This document shows, one piece after another, positions 47,111-55,251 of a DNA stretch of 64,000 nucleotides. Under the pieces are notes generated by a model. That model did not search any database. It saw nothing but the letters and a program-made list of their open reading frames with translations, and had not been told where the DNA came from. Origin of the DNA: a virus; IMG/VR virus record IMGVR_UViG_3300030101_003608, positions 20,112 to 84,111 of that record; one strand, given 5' to 3'. How positions within the stretch are numbered: position 1 is the first letter of the stretch; each line of letters starts with the position of its first letter. The translations under genes and the position numbers were made by a program.

Positions 47111-47341
47111 TTATTTTCTTTTAAGGGTTTTCTTTCTAGGTAAAGTTTTCTTAGGTGCAGCAGATGATTTACCAGCTATAGTCTGTAGTTTTTTAACTTC
47201 AGCCATAGCAGCTTTTCTAATATCAGCCATTAATTTAGTATCCTTTTGGATATCTTGAGCTCTTTGTAAAGTACTCATTGCTGAAGCTACTTCAAACTCA
47301 CGCATTTCTTTTTTAGTCATAGTGTTAGTAAATTTAATCAT
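47111..47341 (-). CDS. Small helical basic protein (76 residues)
   Basis: N-terminal two thirds are predicted helical (EMREFEVASAMSTLQRAQDI, then ADIRKAAMAEVKKLQ), followed by a basic tail APKKTLPRKKTLKRK. Its start overlaps the upstream stop by 4 bases. It has no Cys, unlike its neighbours. Could be an assembly or DNA-condensing factor; unrecognised. Confidence 0.6.
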   Translation of the reverse strand: MIKFTNTMTKKEMREFEVASAMSTLQRAQDIQKDTKLMADIRKAAMAEVKKLQTIAGKSSAAPKKTLPRKKTLKRK

Positions 47342-47553
47342 TTTACTCTATACTGTTTCATAGGTGTAGCTACTCCACCAGTTCTAAGCGTTCTTCCTTG
47401 AATAGTTCTGGGATTATTAGAATACTTAGGCATTGTTTTACCACAACCGCAGCCTCCACCATATTTCATTTTTTTCATCATTTTGAAATCTTGAGCATCA
47501 ATCTTTCCATTTTTGTTTTTGTCCAGTTTATACTGGTTTCCTTTTAGTGCCAT
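47338..47553 (-). CDS. Small protein with a single EF-hand-like calcium loop
   Basis: A 71-residue protein. Residues 11-22, DKNKNGKIDAQD, fit a canonical 12-residue EF-hand loop (Asp11, Asn13, Asn15, Gly16, Ile18, Asp19, Asp22), followed by a Phe and a basic helix. A GGGCGCGK Cys-Gly element follows, then a basic C-terminus. A single EF-hand may bind calcium alone or pair between subunits, as dockerin loops do. Calcium-dependent virion stability is an inference. Start and stop are tightly packed with neighbours. Confidence 0.7.
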   Translation of the reverse strand: MALKGNQYKLDKNKNGKIDAQDFKMMKKMKYGGGCGCGKTMPKYSNNPRTIQGRTLRTGGVATPMKQYRVK

Positions 47554-47564
47554 ATCTTATAATT

Positions 47565-48035
47565 TTACATACATCTTCTACTACCTTTTGGGTTTCTTGT
47601 CCATTGACCACCATGTCCATATTTACCACCCTTTTTCATATTTGTATAGTACTCTGGTTCCGGGCTTGGTTCCTGTGGCCCAAGAGGAATTGGTGGAGGA
47701 TTAAACGGTTGGTCTTTTGGTTCTAGATCTTTAAACTTTCTATTATAGAATTTTTGCATTCTAGCATCTACTCTACCTTTCTTTCTGTCTAATCTAGCAG
47801 CTTGTCTATAAGCTTTTGCTTCTCCTCTCATGTCTTGTCTTGCTTGACGGCCTGGAAACATATTATCTAAGAATGCATCAGCTTTGCTATAAAAATTTTG
47901 AATAGCTTTTCCTGTTTGTCTTCCTGGTTGAGCTTTAGGTAGCTTTTTTTTCATTTTCTTTACTCCACCTTTTTTATAAGCTTTCATACTAGCACCACCT
48001 GTTCCATACATCATTTTTTTTCTATATCCTGGCAT
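47565..48035 (-). CDS. Basic virion-associated protein with LPKAQPG motif
   Basis: A 156-residue protein. Basic N-terminus, then LPKAQPG at about residues 32-38, the same motif as in the giant proteins 20 kb away. A helical region rich in Arg/Gln/Asp follows (QARQDMRGEAKAYRQAARLD), then a Pro-rich linker (PFNPPPIPLGPQEPSPEPE), and a Gly/Lys-rich end with NPKGSRRCM. It is first in the chain of small basic genes. It may be packaged with the genome; function unknown. Confidence 0.62.
   Translation of the reverse strand: MPGYRKKMMYGTGGASMKAYKKGGVKKMKKKLPKAQPGRQTGKAIQNFYSKADAFLDNMFPGRQARQDMRGEAKAYRQAARLDRKKGRVDARMQKFYNRKFKDLEPKDQPFNPPPIPLGPQEPSPEPEYYTNMKKGGKYGHGGQWTRNPKGSRRCM
47922..47942 (-). 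other. LPKAQPG motif in a small basic protein
   Basis: An exact LPKAQ core followed by PG. It lies between a basic N-terminal stretch and the helical domain, far from the other copies, and so links the small-protein block to the giant-protein block. Confidence 0.6.
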
Positions 48036-48053
48036 AACTTTTATTTTTTAAAT

Positions 48054-49073
48054 TTAACTTTTCCAATAATTTTCACACTCTTTAGTTAAATCATCTAAGA
48101 CATCTTCATTAAGAGGATTCTTTAAGAATTCAACTGTATCAGAAACATTTCTTCCCAACATGACATTCTTCTTGTTGTGATAGATATGTCCATCGCTCTT
48201 AGTAATAATATACTTAAAAAAGCTGGAATCTTTAACAATACTTCTAATTTTTAATGATTCCATGTCTGAATTTACTACATCTAAGAAAGTATTAACCGCT
48301 CTTTCCATATTGCTTTCAGCTCCATCTCCGTGAATATATGTATCCATATTTTCATATAAAATATCCAGTGGAGTAGACTTTTTATATTGTGTACTACTTG
48401 CATCTACAACTTTTGCTACATAGAATAATTTAGTACTATTCTTATCAAACAACTTTTGTAGCTCAGATAGTGCTTTATTTCTAAGCTTCTTATATTCAGT
48501 TCTACTAGATACAGTTTCTGCATCTTTATCTAAATAAAACTTAGGTGGTCTAGGTTTTGCTTTTGCATCTTCATAACTTTTTGCAATTAAAGAAAACCCA
48601 CCTGCCTCAATAGCATGCAATTTAATTCTATCATAAGGATCAGACATATTTAAAAACAAAGGTTCATTTCCTACACTTATGTCTATCTTATTCCAGAATT
48701 CATTGTTATCTGGTTTTAATAATTTTACTTTATTCCAAAAATCTTTGTCTTCTGGATCAAGTATGTTAGAAGCTAATTCTGCTTCTAGATCTGCAACAGA
48801 TTCTCTAATCTGTCTTACCTTAGCTTCTCTAGCTTCTTTGGAAAGTTTTTTGACTTCTGGAGCAAACTCATTAAGACCTGTTAGATATCTATTAATTCCA
48901 TTAATCTCTAGACATGCTAATTGTTCTTGATGTTTTATTCCATCAAATAAACTTAATCCATAATTTTCTAATCCCATATTTTCTGATCTTGCATCAAAAT
49001 AGGGTCTAATAGTAATCTTTGATTCTCTACTAGCTGATGGTGTTTCCACCATTGTAAATTGTTCTTTTGCCAT
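48054..49073 (-). CDS. Conserved protein following the major capsid gene (virion component candidate)
   Basis: A 339-residue protein. N-terminal TPSASRESKITIRPYFDARS, a charged helical middle (KLSKEAREAKVRQIRESVAD) and a mixed alpha/beta C-terminus ending LTKECENYWKS. No catalytic motif. It lies just after the capsid terminator and has a perfect tandem 15-base leader repeat before the ATG. It may be an auxiliary capsid or portal-associated protein, since comparable proteins follow the capsid gene in crAss-like genomes. Confidence 0.5.
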   Translation of the reverse strand: MAKEQFTMVETPSASRESKITIRPYFDARSENMGLENYGLSLFDGIKHQEQLACLEINGINRYLTGLNEFAPEVKKLSKEAREAKVRQIRESVADLEAELASNILDPEDKDFWNKVKLLKPDNNEFWNKIDISVGNEPLFLNMSDPYDRIKLHAIEAGGFSLIAKSYEDAKAKPRPPKFYLDKDAETVSSRTEYKKLRNKALSELQKLFDKNSTKLFYVAKVVDASSTQYKKSTPLDILYENMDTYIHGDGAESNMERAVNTFLDVVNSDMESLKIRSIVKDSSFFKYIITKSDGHIYHNKKNVMLGRNVSDTVEFLKNPLNEDVLDDLTKECENYWKS

Positions 49074-49083
49074 TGGTTTTTAT

Positions 49084-49113
49084 TTTTGTTGGTTATTATT
49101 TTGTTGGTTATTA
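49084..49113 (-). repeat. Tandem leader repeat TAATAACCAACAAAA x2
   Basis: Two perfect, adjacent 15-base copies on the coding strand, ending 10 bases before the ATG at 49073. A third exact copy lies before the scaffold gene at 52125-52139. There is no Shine-Dalgarno sequence, so this A-rich leader may recruit ribosomes. Confidence 0.75.
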
Positions 49114-49146
49114 AAAAAAAAGGGAGAGGAATAGCCCTCCCCCTTT
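49112..49146 (-). terminator. Rho-independent terminator after the major capsid gene
   Basis: An 11-base-pair stem (arms 49119-49129 and 49136-49146, one G-U pair, 6-base loop) followed by nine or more T on the minus strand. It lies 20 bases after the stop of the capsid gene. Confidence 0.88.
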
Positions 49147-49166
49147 TATAAGAATCTATTGTTAGA

Positions 49167-50786
49167 TTAGAATGATCCTCCAGTAACTGGGTTTCTCATA
49201 ACAATCTTCAATACCTTAGTTGGGTCTTTTACCCATACAGCTGGCATTGTTTGAGACATCATTACTCTGTATCCATTGAATTGACCAGAAGACTGGAATC
49301 CTTGGCTACGTCCCATGTAGTCCATTGTACCATTTTGATACCACCACTTAAGTTGATTATCCCAAGATAACTTCAATAAGAAGATGTTATCGTTAGTATT
49401 ATCAGTGATGTCAAAGATAATGAATGAATAAGAAGATAATGGGAATCCATCAATAATTGGGTTCTCAATATCATTAGTATTAACATTATCAAATGCTGGG
49501 TTAAGTACAAACTTAACGTTAGCTAAGAAAGGAATCACATAAGAAGTGTAAGCAAAACCAAAGTTAAGATCCATTCCTTGACCAGTGATTGCACCTATAT
49601 CAGCAGCTTGAATTACAAGACCTGATGCTACAGCTTCACGTTTGATAGCTTCATTAACCATTCTCATTCCACCCATACCAGTTTGTACAATCAATTGTCT
49701 ACTTGGATCTGGACCTTGGAATTCAACTTTTCCATTAAAGAAGTTATAAATCTCAGAACGGAATAAGTCAAGGTTAAAGTTATTCTTATTGTATACTCTT
49801 TTGAAAGAGTTATCAAGTTGTTGCCAAAGACCTACAGATAATCTTAAATCATCTGGTCCGTCTTGTCTAACTCTACCACCTTGTCCCCACATTAGGTAAG
49901 ACTCAATATCATTTGATACCTTAGTTAAGTGAGCAGCTTCCATGTTAGTAAGGAAAGATCTAGAAAGATCACCATTATCAAATGCTTTCTTTACACCATC
50001 TTTACCCATTTTTGATACCATATCTTCTAATGAAGTTATAGAACTATCCATGCTATCTCCTGAAGATCTCCAGATCTCAGTTACAGGAATAGTACCATCA
50101 GCATTCATTCCACCTTTGATCATAAGATCAGCTCTAGAAGAAACTGAGTAGTGAACGTGAGCTTCTGCTCCTCCTACATAGTTGTAGAATTCACGGAAAC
50201 CTGTTCCTGTTGTGATGTCAGAAAATCTTTCACCATACTCACCTCTAGCAGAACCTTTTCTAAAGTATTTAGTTCCATTTGCTAAAAATGCAGAATCAAA
50301 AGTTGCAGAGTTATTATTATTAACCATCTGAACTGTGTAGATAAACCCATCACCTGTAGGAAGAATATCCTCATCAGTAATGTAAAGTTCAGCTCCATTG
50401 TATTTGTCATAAGTGATGATATCACCATGTCCAAATTCTCTGCAGCTCATCTTGATACGGAAAGTAGTACCATCAGCACCTCTAGTATTTGCCAAAGTTG
50501 GATCAATATCCTCAATTATATAAGGAAGATCTCTTGACACAGGTGTTTGCCACTTATACTCTCCACGAGCATTATCTACTTCAATTACATTTTTGCCACC
50601 AAAGCTAGACATTTGATAAAGAGGCATTTCAACTTTCTGAGACATTGCCCATAAGTCCACTGGACCTAAATCCATTGGTTCTGCATCCTTCAACATGTTA
50701 ACCAGGTGGTAAGAGTCTACGTGTGAACTTGCGCTGTACGCTGTATCCCGTAGAAAGATACCATTGTTTAAAACTGGAGTTGCCAT
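49167..50786 (-). CDS. Major capsid protein (HK97-fold, crAss-like)
   Basis: A 539-residue protein in the canonical place after portal and scaffold. The N-terminal region (AMSQKVEMPLYQMSSFGGKN) and the EYKWQTPVSRDLPYI block resemble capsid proteins of crAss-like phages, and the length is slightly above the ~500 typical of the group. No Cys-rich or low-complexity segments, in contrast to neighbours. A 28-base A-rich leader links it to the scaffold gene without a separate promoter. A strong terminator follows, as expected for the most abundant virion protein. The HK97 fold is inferred from family and position. Confidence 0.82.
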   Translation of the reverse strand: MATPVLNNGIFLRDTAYSASSHVDSYHLVNMLKDAEPMDLGPVDLWAMSQKVEMPLYQMSSFGGKNVIEVDNARGEYKWQTPVSRDLPYIIEDIDPTLANTRGADGTTFRIKMSCREFGHGDIITYDKYNGAELYITDEDILPTGDGFIYTVQMVNNNNSATFDSAFLANGTKYFRKGSARGEYGERFSDITTGTGFREFYNYVGGAEAHVHYSVSSRADLMIKGGMNADGTIPVTEIWRSSGDSMDSSITSLEDMVSKMGKDGVKKAFDNGDLSRSFLTNMEAAHLTKVSNDIESYLMWGQGGRVRQDGPDDLRLSVGLWQQLDNSFKRVYNKNNFNLDLFRSEIYNFFNGKVEFQGPDPSRQLIVQTGMGGMRMVNEAIKREAVASGLVIQAADIGAITGQGMDLNFGFAYTSYVIPFLANVKFVLNPAFDNVNTNDIENPIIDGFPLSSYSFIIFDITDNTNDNIFLLKLSWDNQLKWWYQNGTMDYMGRSQGFQSSGQFNGYRVMMSQTMPAVWVKDPTKVLKIVMRNPVTGGSF

Positions 50787-50814
50787 TTATTATTTGTTTT
50801 TATTGTTTACTAAT

Positions 50815-52116
50815 TTAAAATCTTTTGAACATATTGTTCTTTCTTTGTACTGTTGGTTGTTTTCTTGTTGTCCCTTTTCTCTTAGCATTGCCAGAAGCTT
50901 GTGCTTGAGATGAAGAACTAATTTTCTTAGACTGTGCAGTTTTCAGTTTTCTTACTGTATCTGCAACAGCTTCTTGACTACCAAGACTTTTAACTTTGTT
51001 TTTATATCCGTCTGGATCTGAAAGTAACCAAAGTGCTTCTGCAATAAGGTCATGTCTTGGTTCTACAAACTGATATTTTTCAAGAAGATGCCCTAATAAA
51101 TTTGTAGGCTTTCCTGATATAGAAGGATAATTAGGTTGTACTAATCCAGAGTATAAATGATTTTGTAGCTTTCTATCTAATTTAATGTCTCCTAATTTGC
51201 CTTGTGAAAGTGTAGTATATACATTATCCATATACTGTGCAGCAGCTTGTTCTTGTTGAACTTTCTTTTGCTCTTGTTCAGCTAACTTATTAGCAACCAT
51301 CTTCTCTTGCATTTTATCAAGCTTTGGTTTAAACTGTTTAGCTTTTTTCTCTAGCCTCTCAATATCTGCCCAATCTTGTATTTCTGCTTCTATTTCTTCT
51401 GCTGTACCAAAATTAGTTGCTGTAAGATATTGTCTTGCAATCTCTGCTTGATGATTTTCATTTTCTGGATCTAGTTGTATAACTTCTTCAACATGTGATA
51501 AAGTTCTAAACAATCCTTTCATGTCTGTACCACCATCTGCAACATATTTAGCAGCTACTTGAAGTTCAGAAGGCAATGAATTAAAAAATTCTTTTGGAGT
51601 ATTTTCTCTAATTTGAGCTTCTCTTTCTTGAAAGTTAGCTTCAAACAGTTCTCTAAAATCTTTAGTAGTGTATTCTTCAATAGGCTTATCATCATCAAAG
51701 CCAAAAAGAGTACCCTCTTCAATCATTTTATGAGCTAAATCAACTAGACCACTTTTATCAGTTTTACGTCTACCTGGTTTAGTTTCTCCTACTTCCTCTT
51801 CAGTAATTGCATCATCTAGTTCAGCTAGTGCTTCATCAACCAGTTCCTTTTTTTGTTCAGGCGTTGCTGGTTGCTCTGTCTCTGCACCTACTTCTTCAGT
51901 TGTAGTTTCAGTCTTGTCAATGAACGTTGTGTCAAGTTCTTCTGGTTTAGAGAAGATGTTTGACTTTTTTTCTTGTGGTTCCGGTTCAACTTCTTCTGCT
52001 GGTAACATTATACTCTCAGCGCCTGGTTGACCAAAAATCTCATCAAGGTTTACATCTACTTCCTCTACCGTTGTAGAGTCTTGTACTTGAGTTTCCTCAT
52101 TTAATTCTTCTGCCAT
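50815..52116 (-). CDS. Scaffolding protein candidate
   Basis: A 433-residue protein between the portal and capsid genes. The first ~110 residues are extremely acidic (Glu/Thr/Pro), the centre is helical and charged with a coiled coil near 240-300 (LEKKAKQFKPKLDKMQEKMV), and the last ~45 are basic and Ser/Gln-rich, ending NNMFKRF. This polarity, with a basic helical C-terminus, is typical of phage scaffolds that bind the capsid protein. A promoter-like element and the AACCAACAAA leader precede the ATG. No protease domain seen. Confidence 0.7.
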   Translation of the reverse strand: MAEELNEETQVQDSTTVEEVDVNLDEIFGQPGAESIMLPAEEVEPEPQEKKSNIFSKPEELDTTFIDKTETTTEEVGAETEQPATPEQKKELVDEALAELDDAITEEEVGETKPGRRKTDKSGLVDLAHKMIEEGTLFGFDDDKPIEEYTTKDFRELFEANFQEREAQIRENTPKEFFNSLPSELQVAAKYVADGGTDMKGLFRTLSHVEEVIQLDPENENHQAEIARQYLTATNFGTAEEIEAEIQDWADIERLEKKAKQFKPKLDKMQEKMVANKLAEQEQKKVQQEQAAAQYMDNVYTTLSQGKLGDIKLDRKLQNHLYSGLVQPNYPSISGKPTNLLGHLLEKYQFVEPRHDLIAEALWLLSDPDGYKNKVKSLGSQEAVADTVRKLKTAQSKKISSSSQAQASGNAKRKGTTRKQPTVQRKNNMFKRF

Positions 52117-52124
52117 TTGTTAGT

Positions 52125-52139
52125 TTTTGTTGGTTATTA
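52125..52139 (-). promoter_or_regulatory. A-rich leader element TAATAACCAACAAAA before the scaffold gene
   Basis: Third exact copy of the 15-base leader element, 9 bases before the ATG at 52116. It would lie at the 5' end of the scaffold-capsid mRNA, just downstream of a promoter-like core. Confidence 0.65.
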
Positions 52140-52142
52140 CTT

Positions 52143-52150
52143 TAATATAC
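52143..52150 (-). promoter_or_regulatory. GTATATTA promoter-like element before scaffold and capsid genes
   Basis: Coding-strand core GTATATTA 27 bases before the scaffold ATG, in the 98-base gap following the small membrane-protein gene. No TTG 20 bases upstream. It would drive the scaffold and capsid genes as far as the terminator at 49112-49146. Confidence 0.55.
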
Positions 52151-52214
52151 TAAAATAAATCTTAAAAATTTAAAATTACGGTAAAAATTTATACATTTTT
52201 TTCCCATTATATAG

Positions 52215-52487
52215 CTATTTTAGTTTTTTAAATATTTTTTCAAGCTGTTTTATGTAAAATTCTCTTTCTTCAGATCTTACTAATGAAACCTCTTTTATAA
52301 AGTTTTCTCTTTCAGCATGACATTGTGTTAAAAATTGTTCTCTTTCCTTATGCCATGTCTCTCTTTCTCTTGTAGATCTTTCGGATATTTCTTCAATTTT
52401 TCTAAGAAGCCATCTTTCTCTAGTAATAGCATATAAAACCCAGATACCAAGTACCCCATATTGTGTTAATATTTCAAAGGCATCCAT
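52215..52487 (-). CDS. Small membrane protein with charged coiled coil, BhlA/UviB holin-like
   Basis: A 90-residue protein. Residues about 5-22 (EILTQYGVLGIWVLYAI) form one transmembrane segment, followed by a long highly charged helix rich in Arg, Glu and Lys. This is the architecture of BhlA/UviB-type holin-like proteins. It overlaps the portal stop by one base and so sits in the head operon, away from the lysis cassette at 60-62 kb. It could be a second holin, or a membrane anchor for head assembly. The family resemblance is architectural only. Confidence 0.5.
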   Translation of the reverse strand: MDAFEILTQYGVLGIWVLYAITRERWLLRKIEEISERSTRERETWHKEREQFLTQCHAERENFIKEVSLVRSEEREFYIKQLEKIFKKLK

Positions 52488-55246
52488 TACTTCTTATTCT
52501 TTTTAGGAGTTTTGACATCATACTTGTTTTTATTCTCTCTAGCTATTTGCAATTGTTTATCAGCTACTTCTCTTTGAGCTTGAATTCTTTGTTCTTCAAT
52601 GCTCATTTTTTGAGAATGCTTAACCATATCATCACTAAGCTTTTGTCTTTGTATATTAGTTTGTTGAGTATATTGTTCACTTTTTCTAATCTCTGACATA
52701 GCATCTCTATAGTCATTCATTTGATTTTTGTCTATATCTACCATAGAACCATAACCAGCAGCTCTAATTTCTGCAATAAGAATATCTTTTTGTCTTTCTT
52801 TTTCTGCCTCTGCTGCTTCAGCATCAAGCTTAGTTTGTTGCATCTGTTGTTGAGCTTGAGTTTGCTGTTGCTGCATTTGCTGCGCCTGTTGCATTTCCTC
52901 TTGTTTTTGTTTCTCTTGTTTATCCTGACTATCTTTTAATACATGAGATAGTTCAGCTACGGAATCAGATTGAATGATTTGACCTAAGTCATAAATGCTA
53001 GCACCTGTAGTATTATTATTCATAGCTAACTGTTTTAATTGTTCTAATACAGCTCTGTGATTAGCGGTAGTTGTGCAAAAGATATTTAGCTCTCTTAATA
53101 ACATTTCTGTACCTTCTATTTCAAAGTTTACTTTTTCTTCTTTATTTGTAAGATATGTAAGTCTTTTTGAAGGATTATTGCTATGATAATACTGGGCAAG
53201 ATCTGTTCTCATTTGATGTACTCTTGGCATTAAGTAATCAGAATGTTGAATAAAATACATTTCAGTTTGCGCATATGATGCATTAGCGGCTTGCTCTACT
53301 CCTGTTGCAGTCATTTGAGATAACTGTTGTCCCATTCTTTGCGGGTTAACTCCAATTGTTTCATAAGCTTGTTGCTTAAAGTAATTAGATAACTGAATTC
53401 TAGACATAAGTCTATTAGTCTGTTCTAAGTCAAGCTTTTGAAAATGCTGGAAGTTTAATGCATTCTCCGTATTTGTAATAGAAGTATCTAAAGGTAACAT
53501 TTGGAAATCCTTCATAGCTACATAAGCTTTTGCTAGATTACCTTTACCCCAATCTTCTCCTAATGAATGTTTAGGAAGTGTGTTTTGATCAAGCATTATG
53601 ACTGTACCTAATTCATCTACCAGTATATCTGCTATTTGATTATTTACTAAGTTATATCCAATTTGAAAAGGTTTCATTAAGTCAATTAATGATGTTGACT
53701 TAGTATTTCTATCTGAGAATACAGCTCCTTCTACAGGGAGCTTACAACCGTATAAATTATCATCACCTTTAAATTGAAACTTAAGTGGGCCAGGAGTCTT
53801 TTTATCTATTCCTACATAAATAGGAGTAAAGCCATTATTAATATCCATACCATAATAACTTGGAATATTTGGTCCTATTTTTACACCACCCCAAACTTGA
53901 TTAATCCATATCCACTCAATATGTTCACCAAAAAGTAAATTGTCTTTATTTTTATTTTTAAACAATCTATTATCATAAAGAGGTTTATCCATTACTTTGT
54001 AATCCTCTGTTACTATATCTGTAAACACATTTCCTACTTCATCTATCTTTGTAAGATGACCAAGTTTTCTTTGAGACTTCCAGTAAGCAGTTGTAACTCT
54101 AATTAAATTATTTTGATTATAGATATTATTATTGTAACCTTCTCCTTCTGATAAGATTTGATTTACTATATCTCCGTTAGTTGTTTGATCATTAGCTAAA
54201 GCTGTAGTATACTGTCTCATTGCTAATGAAGGCATTTCTGTATTCCACTTATGCGATCTGCTTGCATCATAAAAAGTTCCATCATTCTGGTAACCTCCCA
54301 TTGCATAAGTTGCTGATTGAATAGGATAAGCTGCTTCTAAAGATGCTAATTGCTTTTCTGACATTAAATACCCATACTGATCTATTACATCAGATGGAGT
54401 TAACATATCAGTTTTACCAACCCAGTTAGATTGAGAAATATATCTTGCTTGAGGCGATTTATGATAAAATGTTAATACAGGATTCCAAAGTTCTACATCA
54501 TAGTCATCCTCCATCATTCTCATATGCCAGAACTCTCTATCTGTAATAAGCATATCTCTGAAAGCTCTTTCTTCTAACTCATCCATTCTATATCTTTCTG
54601 CGTCCACACTATGCTGATGTGTTGCCCACTGTTCTAACATAGATCTATAATCTTTCTTAAAAAAAGATTCTATCTCAGGTAAAGTTTTAATATTTTCAGG
54701 ATTAAGTTGTTTTTGAGCTTCTTCAGATTGTGGGTCTAAACCTTGTTCAATTAACGCAGCAATAATTTTTTCTTCTGCATCAGACATCAAAGTTTCTTCT
54801 ACCATCTTTCTTTTTTCTTCCATGAGCTCATTATAAGAATGCTCATCAACAGCTCTATAGGTAAGTTTAGTAGATCTTTTTGCAAACTCTGCAGTCAATA
54901 CATTTATTACATTGGGTATAATAGGATAGAATTTAAGTTCTAATGCAGCATCTTCATCTCTGTTTGCTATCATATCTACTATGTCTGCATACTCATTATC
55001 TTCTTCTACAATATAATCCGATTTATCAATTATACCTTTTGCAAGTTTATAATTTTTCATTAGTCTTCTAGAGTTTCTTCGGATTTGTTTAAGACCTTCC
55101 CACTCTAACCAATCTAAATTCCAAGCAGCCCATTCTTCATTTTTTTTCTTATTGGGTAAGAACTGAAGAGGTTGAGTAATAGCACCCATTCTATTTCTTT
55201 CAACCTTTGCTCCTTTTTTTAATTGAAGTGCATTATATACCTGCAT
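52487..55246 (-). CDS. Portal protein (crAss-like)
   Basis: A 919-residue protein directly after TerL. Blocks such as EFWHMRMMEDDYDVELWNPV, LTFYHKSPQARYISQ and MLTPSDVIDQYGYLM resemble the clip/stem region of crAss-like portals. The helical core after residue 600 contains RMGQQLSQMTATGVEQAANA. The last ~150 residues are a Gln/Met-rich coiled coil (MQQAQQMQQQQTQAQ) ending in a basic tail, perhaps forming a barrel inside the head. The length is in the usual range for these phages. It forms the dodecameric DNA channel and docks the terminase. Confidence 0.82.
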   Translation of the reverse strand: MQVYNALQLKKGAKVERNRMGAITQPLQFLPNKKKNEEWAAWNLDWLEWEGLKQIRRNSRRLMKNYKLAKGIIDKSDYIVEEDNEYADIVDMIANRDEDAALELKFYPIIPNVINVLTAEFAKRSTKLTYRAVDEHSYNELMEEKRKMVEETLMSDAEEKIIAALIEQGLDPQSEEAQKQLNPENIKTLPEIESFFKKDYRSMLEQWATHQHSVDAERYRMDELEERAFRDMLITDREFWHMRMMEDDYDVELWNPVLTFYHKSPQARYISQSNWVGKTDMLTPSDVIDQYGYLMSEKQLASLEAAYPIQSATYAMGGYQNDGTFYDASRSHKWNTEMPSLAMRQYTTALANDQTTNGDIVNQILSEGEGYNNNIYNQNNLIRVTTAYWKSQRKLGHLTKIDEVGNVFTDIVTEDYKVMDKPLYDNRLFKNKNKDNLLFGEHIEWIWINQVWGGVKIGPNIPSYYGMDINNGFTPIYVGIDKKTPGPLKFQFKGDDNLYGCKLPVEGAVFSDRNTKSTSLIDLMKPFQIGYNLVNNQIADILVDELGTVIMLDQNTLPKHSLGEDWGKGNLAKAYVAMKDFQMLPLDTSITNTENALNFQHFQKLDLEQTNRLMSRIQLSNYFKQQAYETIGVNPQRMGQQLSQMTATGVEQAANASYAQTEMYFIQHSDYLMPRVHQMRTDLAQYYHSNNPSKRLTYLTNKEEKVNFEIEGTEMLLRELNIFCTTTANHRAVLEQLKQLAMNNNTTGASIYDLGQIIQSDSVAELSHVLKDSQDKQEKQKQEEMQQAQQMQQQQTQAQQQMQQTKLDAEAAEAEKERQKDILIAEIRAAGYGSMVDIDKNQMNDYRDAMSEIRKSEQYTQQTNIQRQKLSDDMVKHSQKMSIEEQRIQAQREVADKQLQIARENKNKYDVKTPKKNKK

Positions 55247-55251
55247 AGTTT

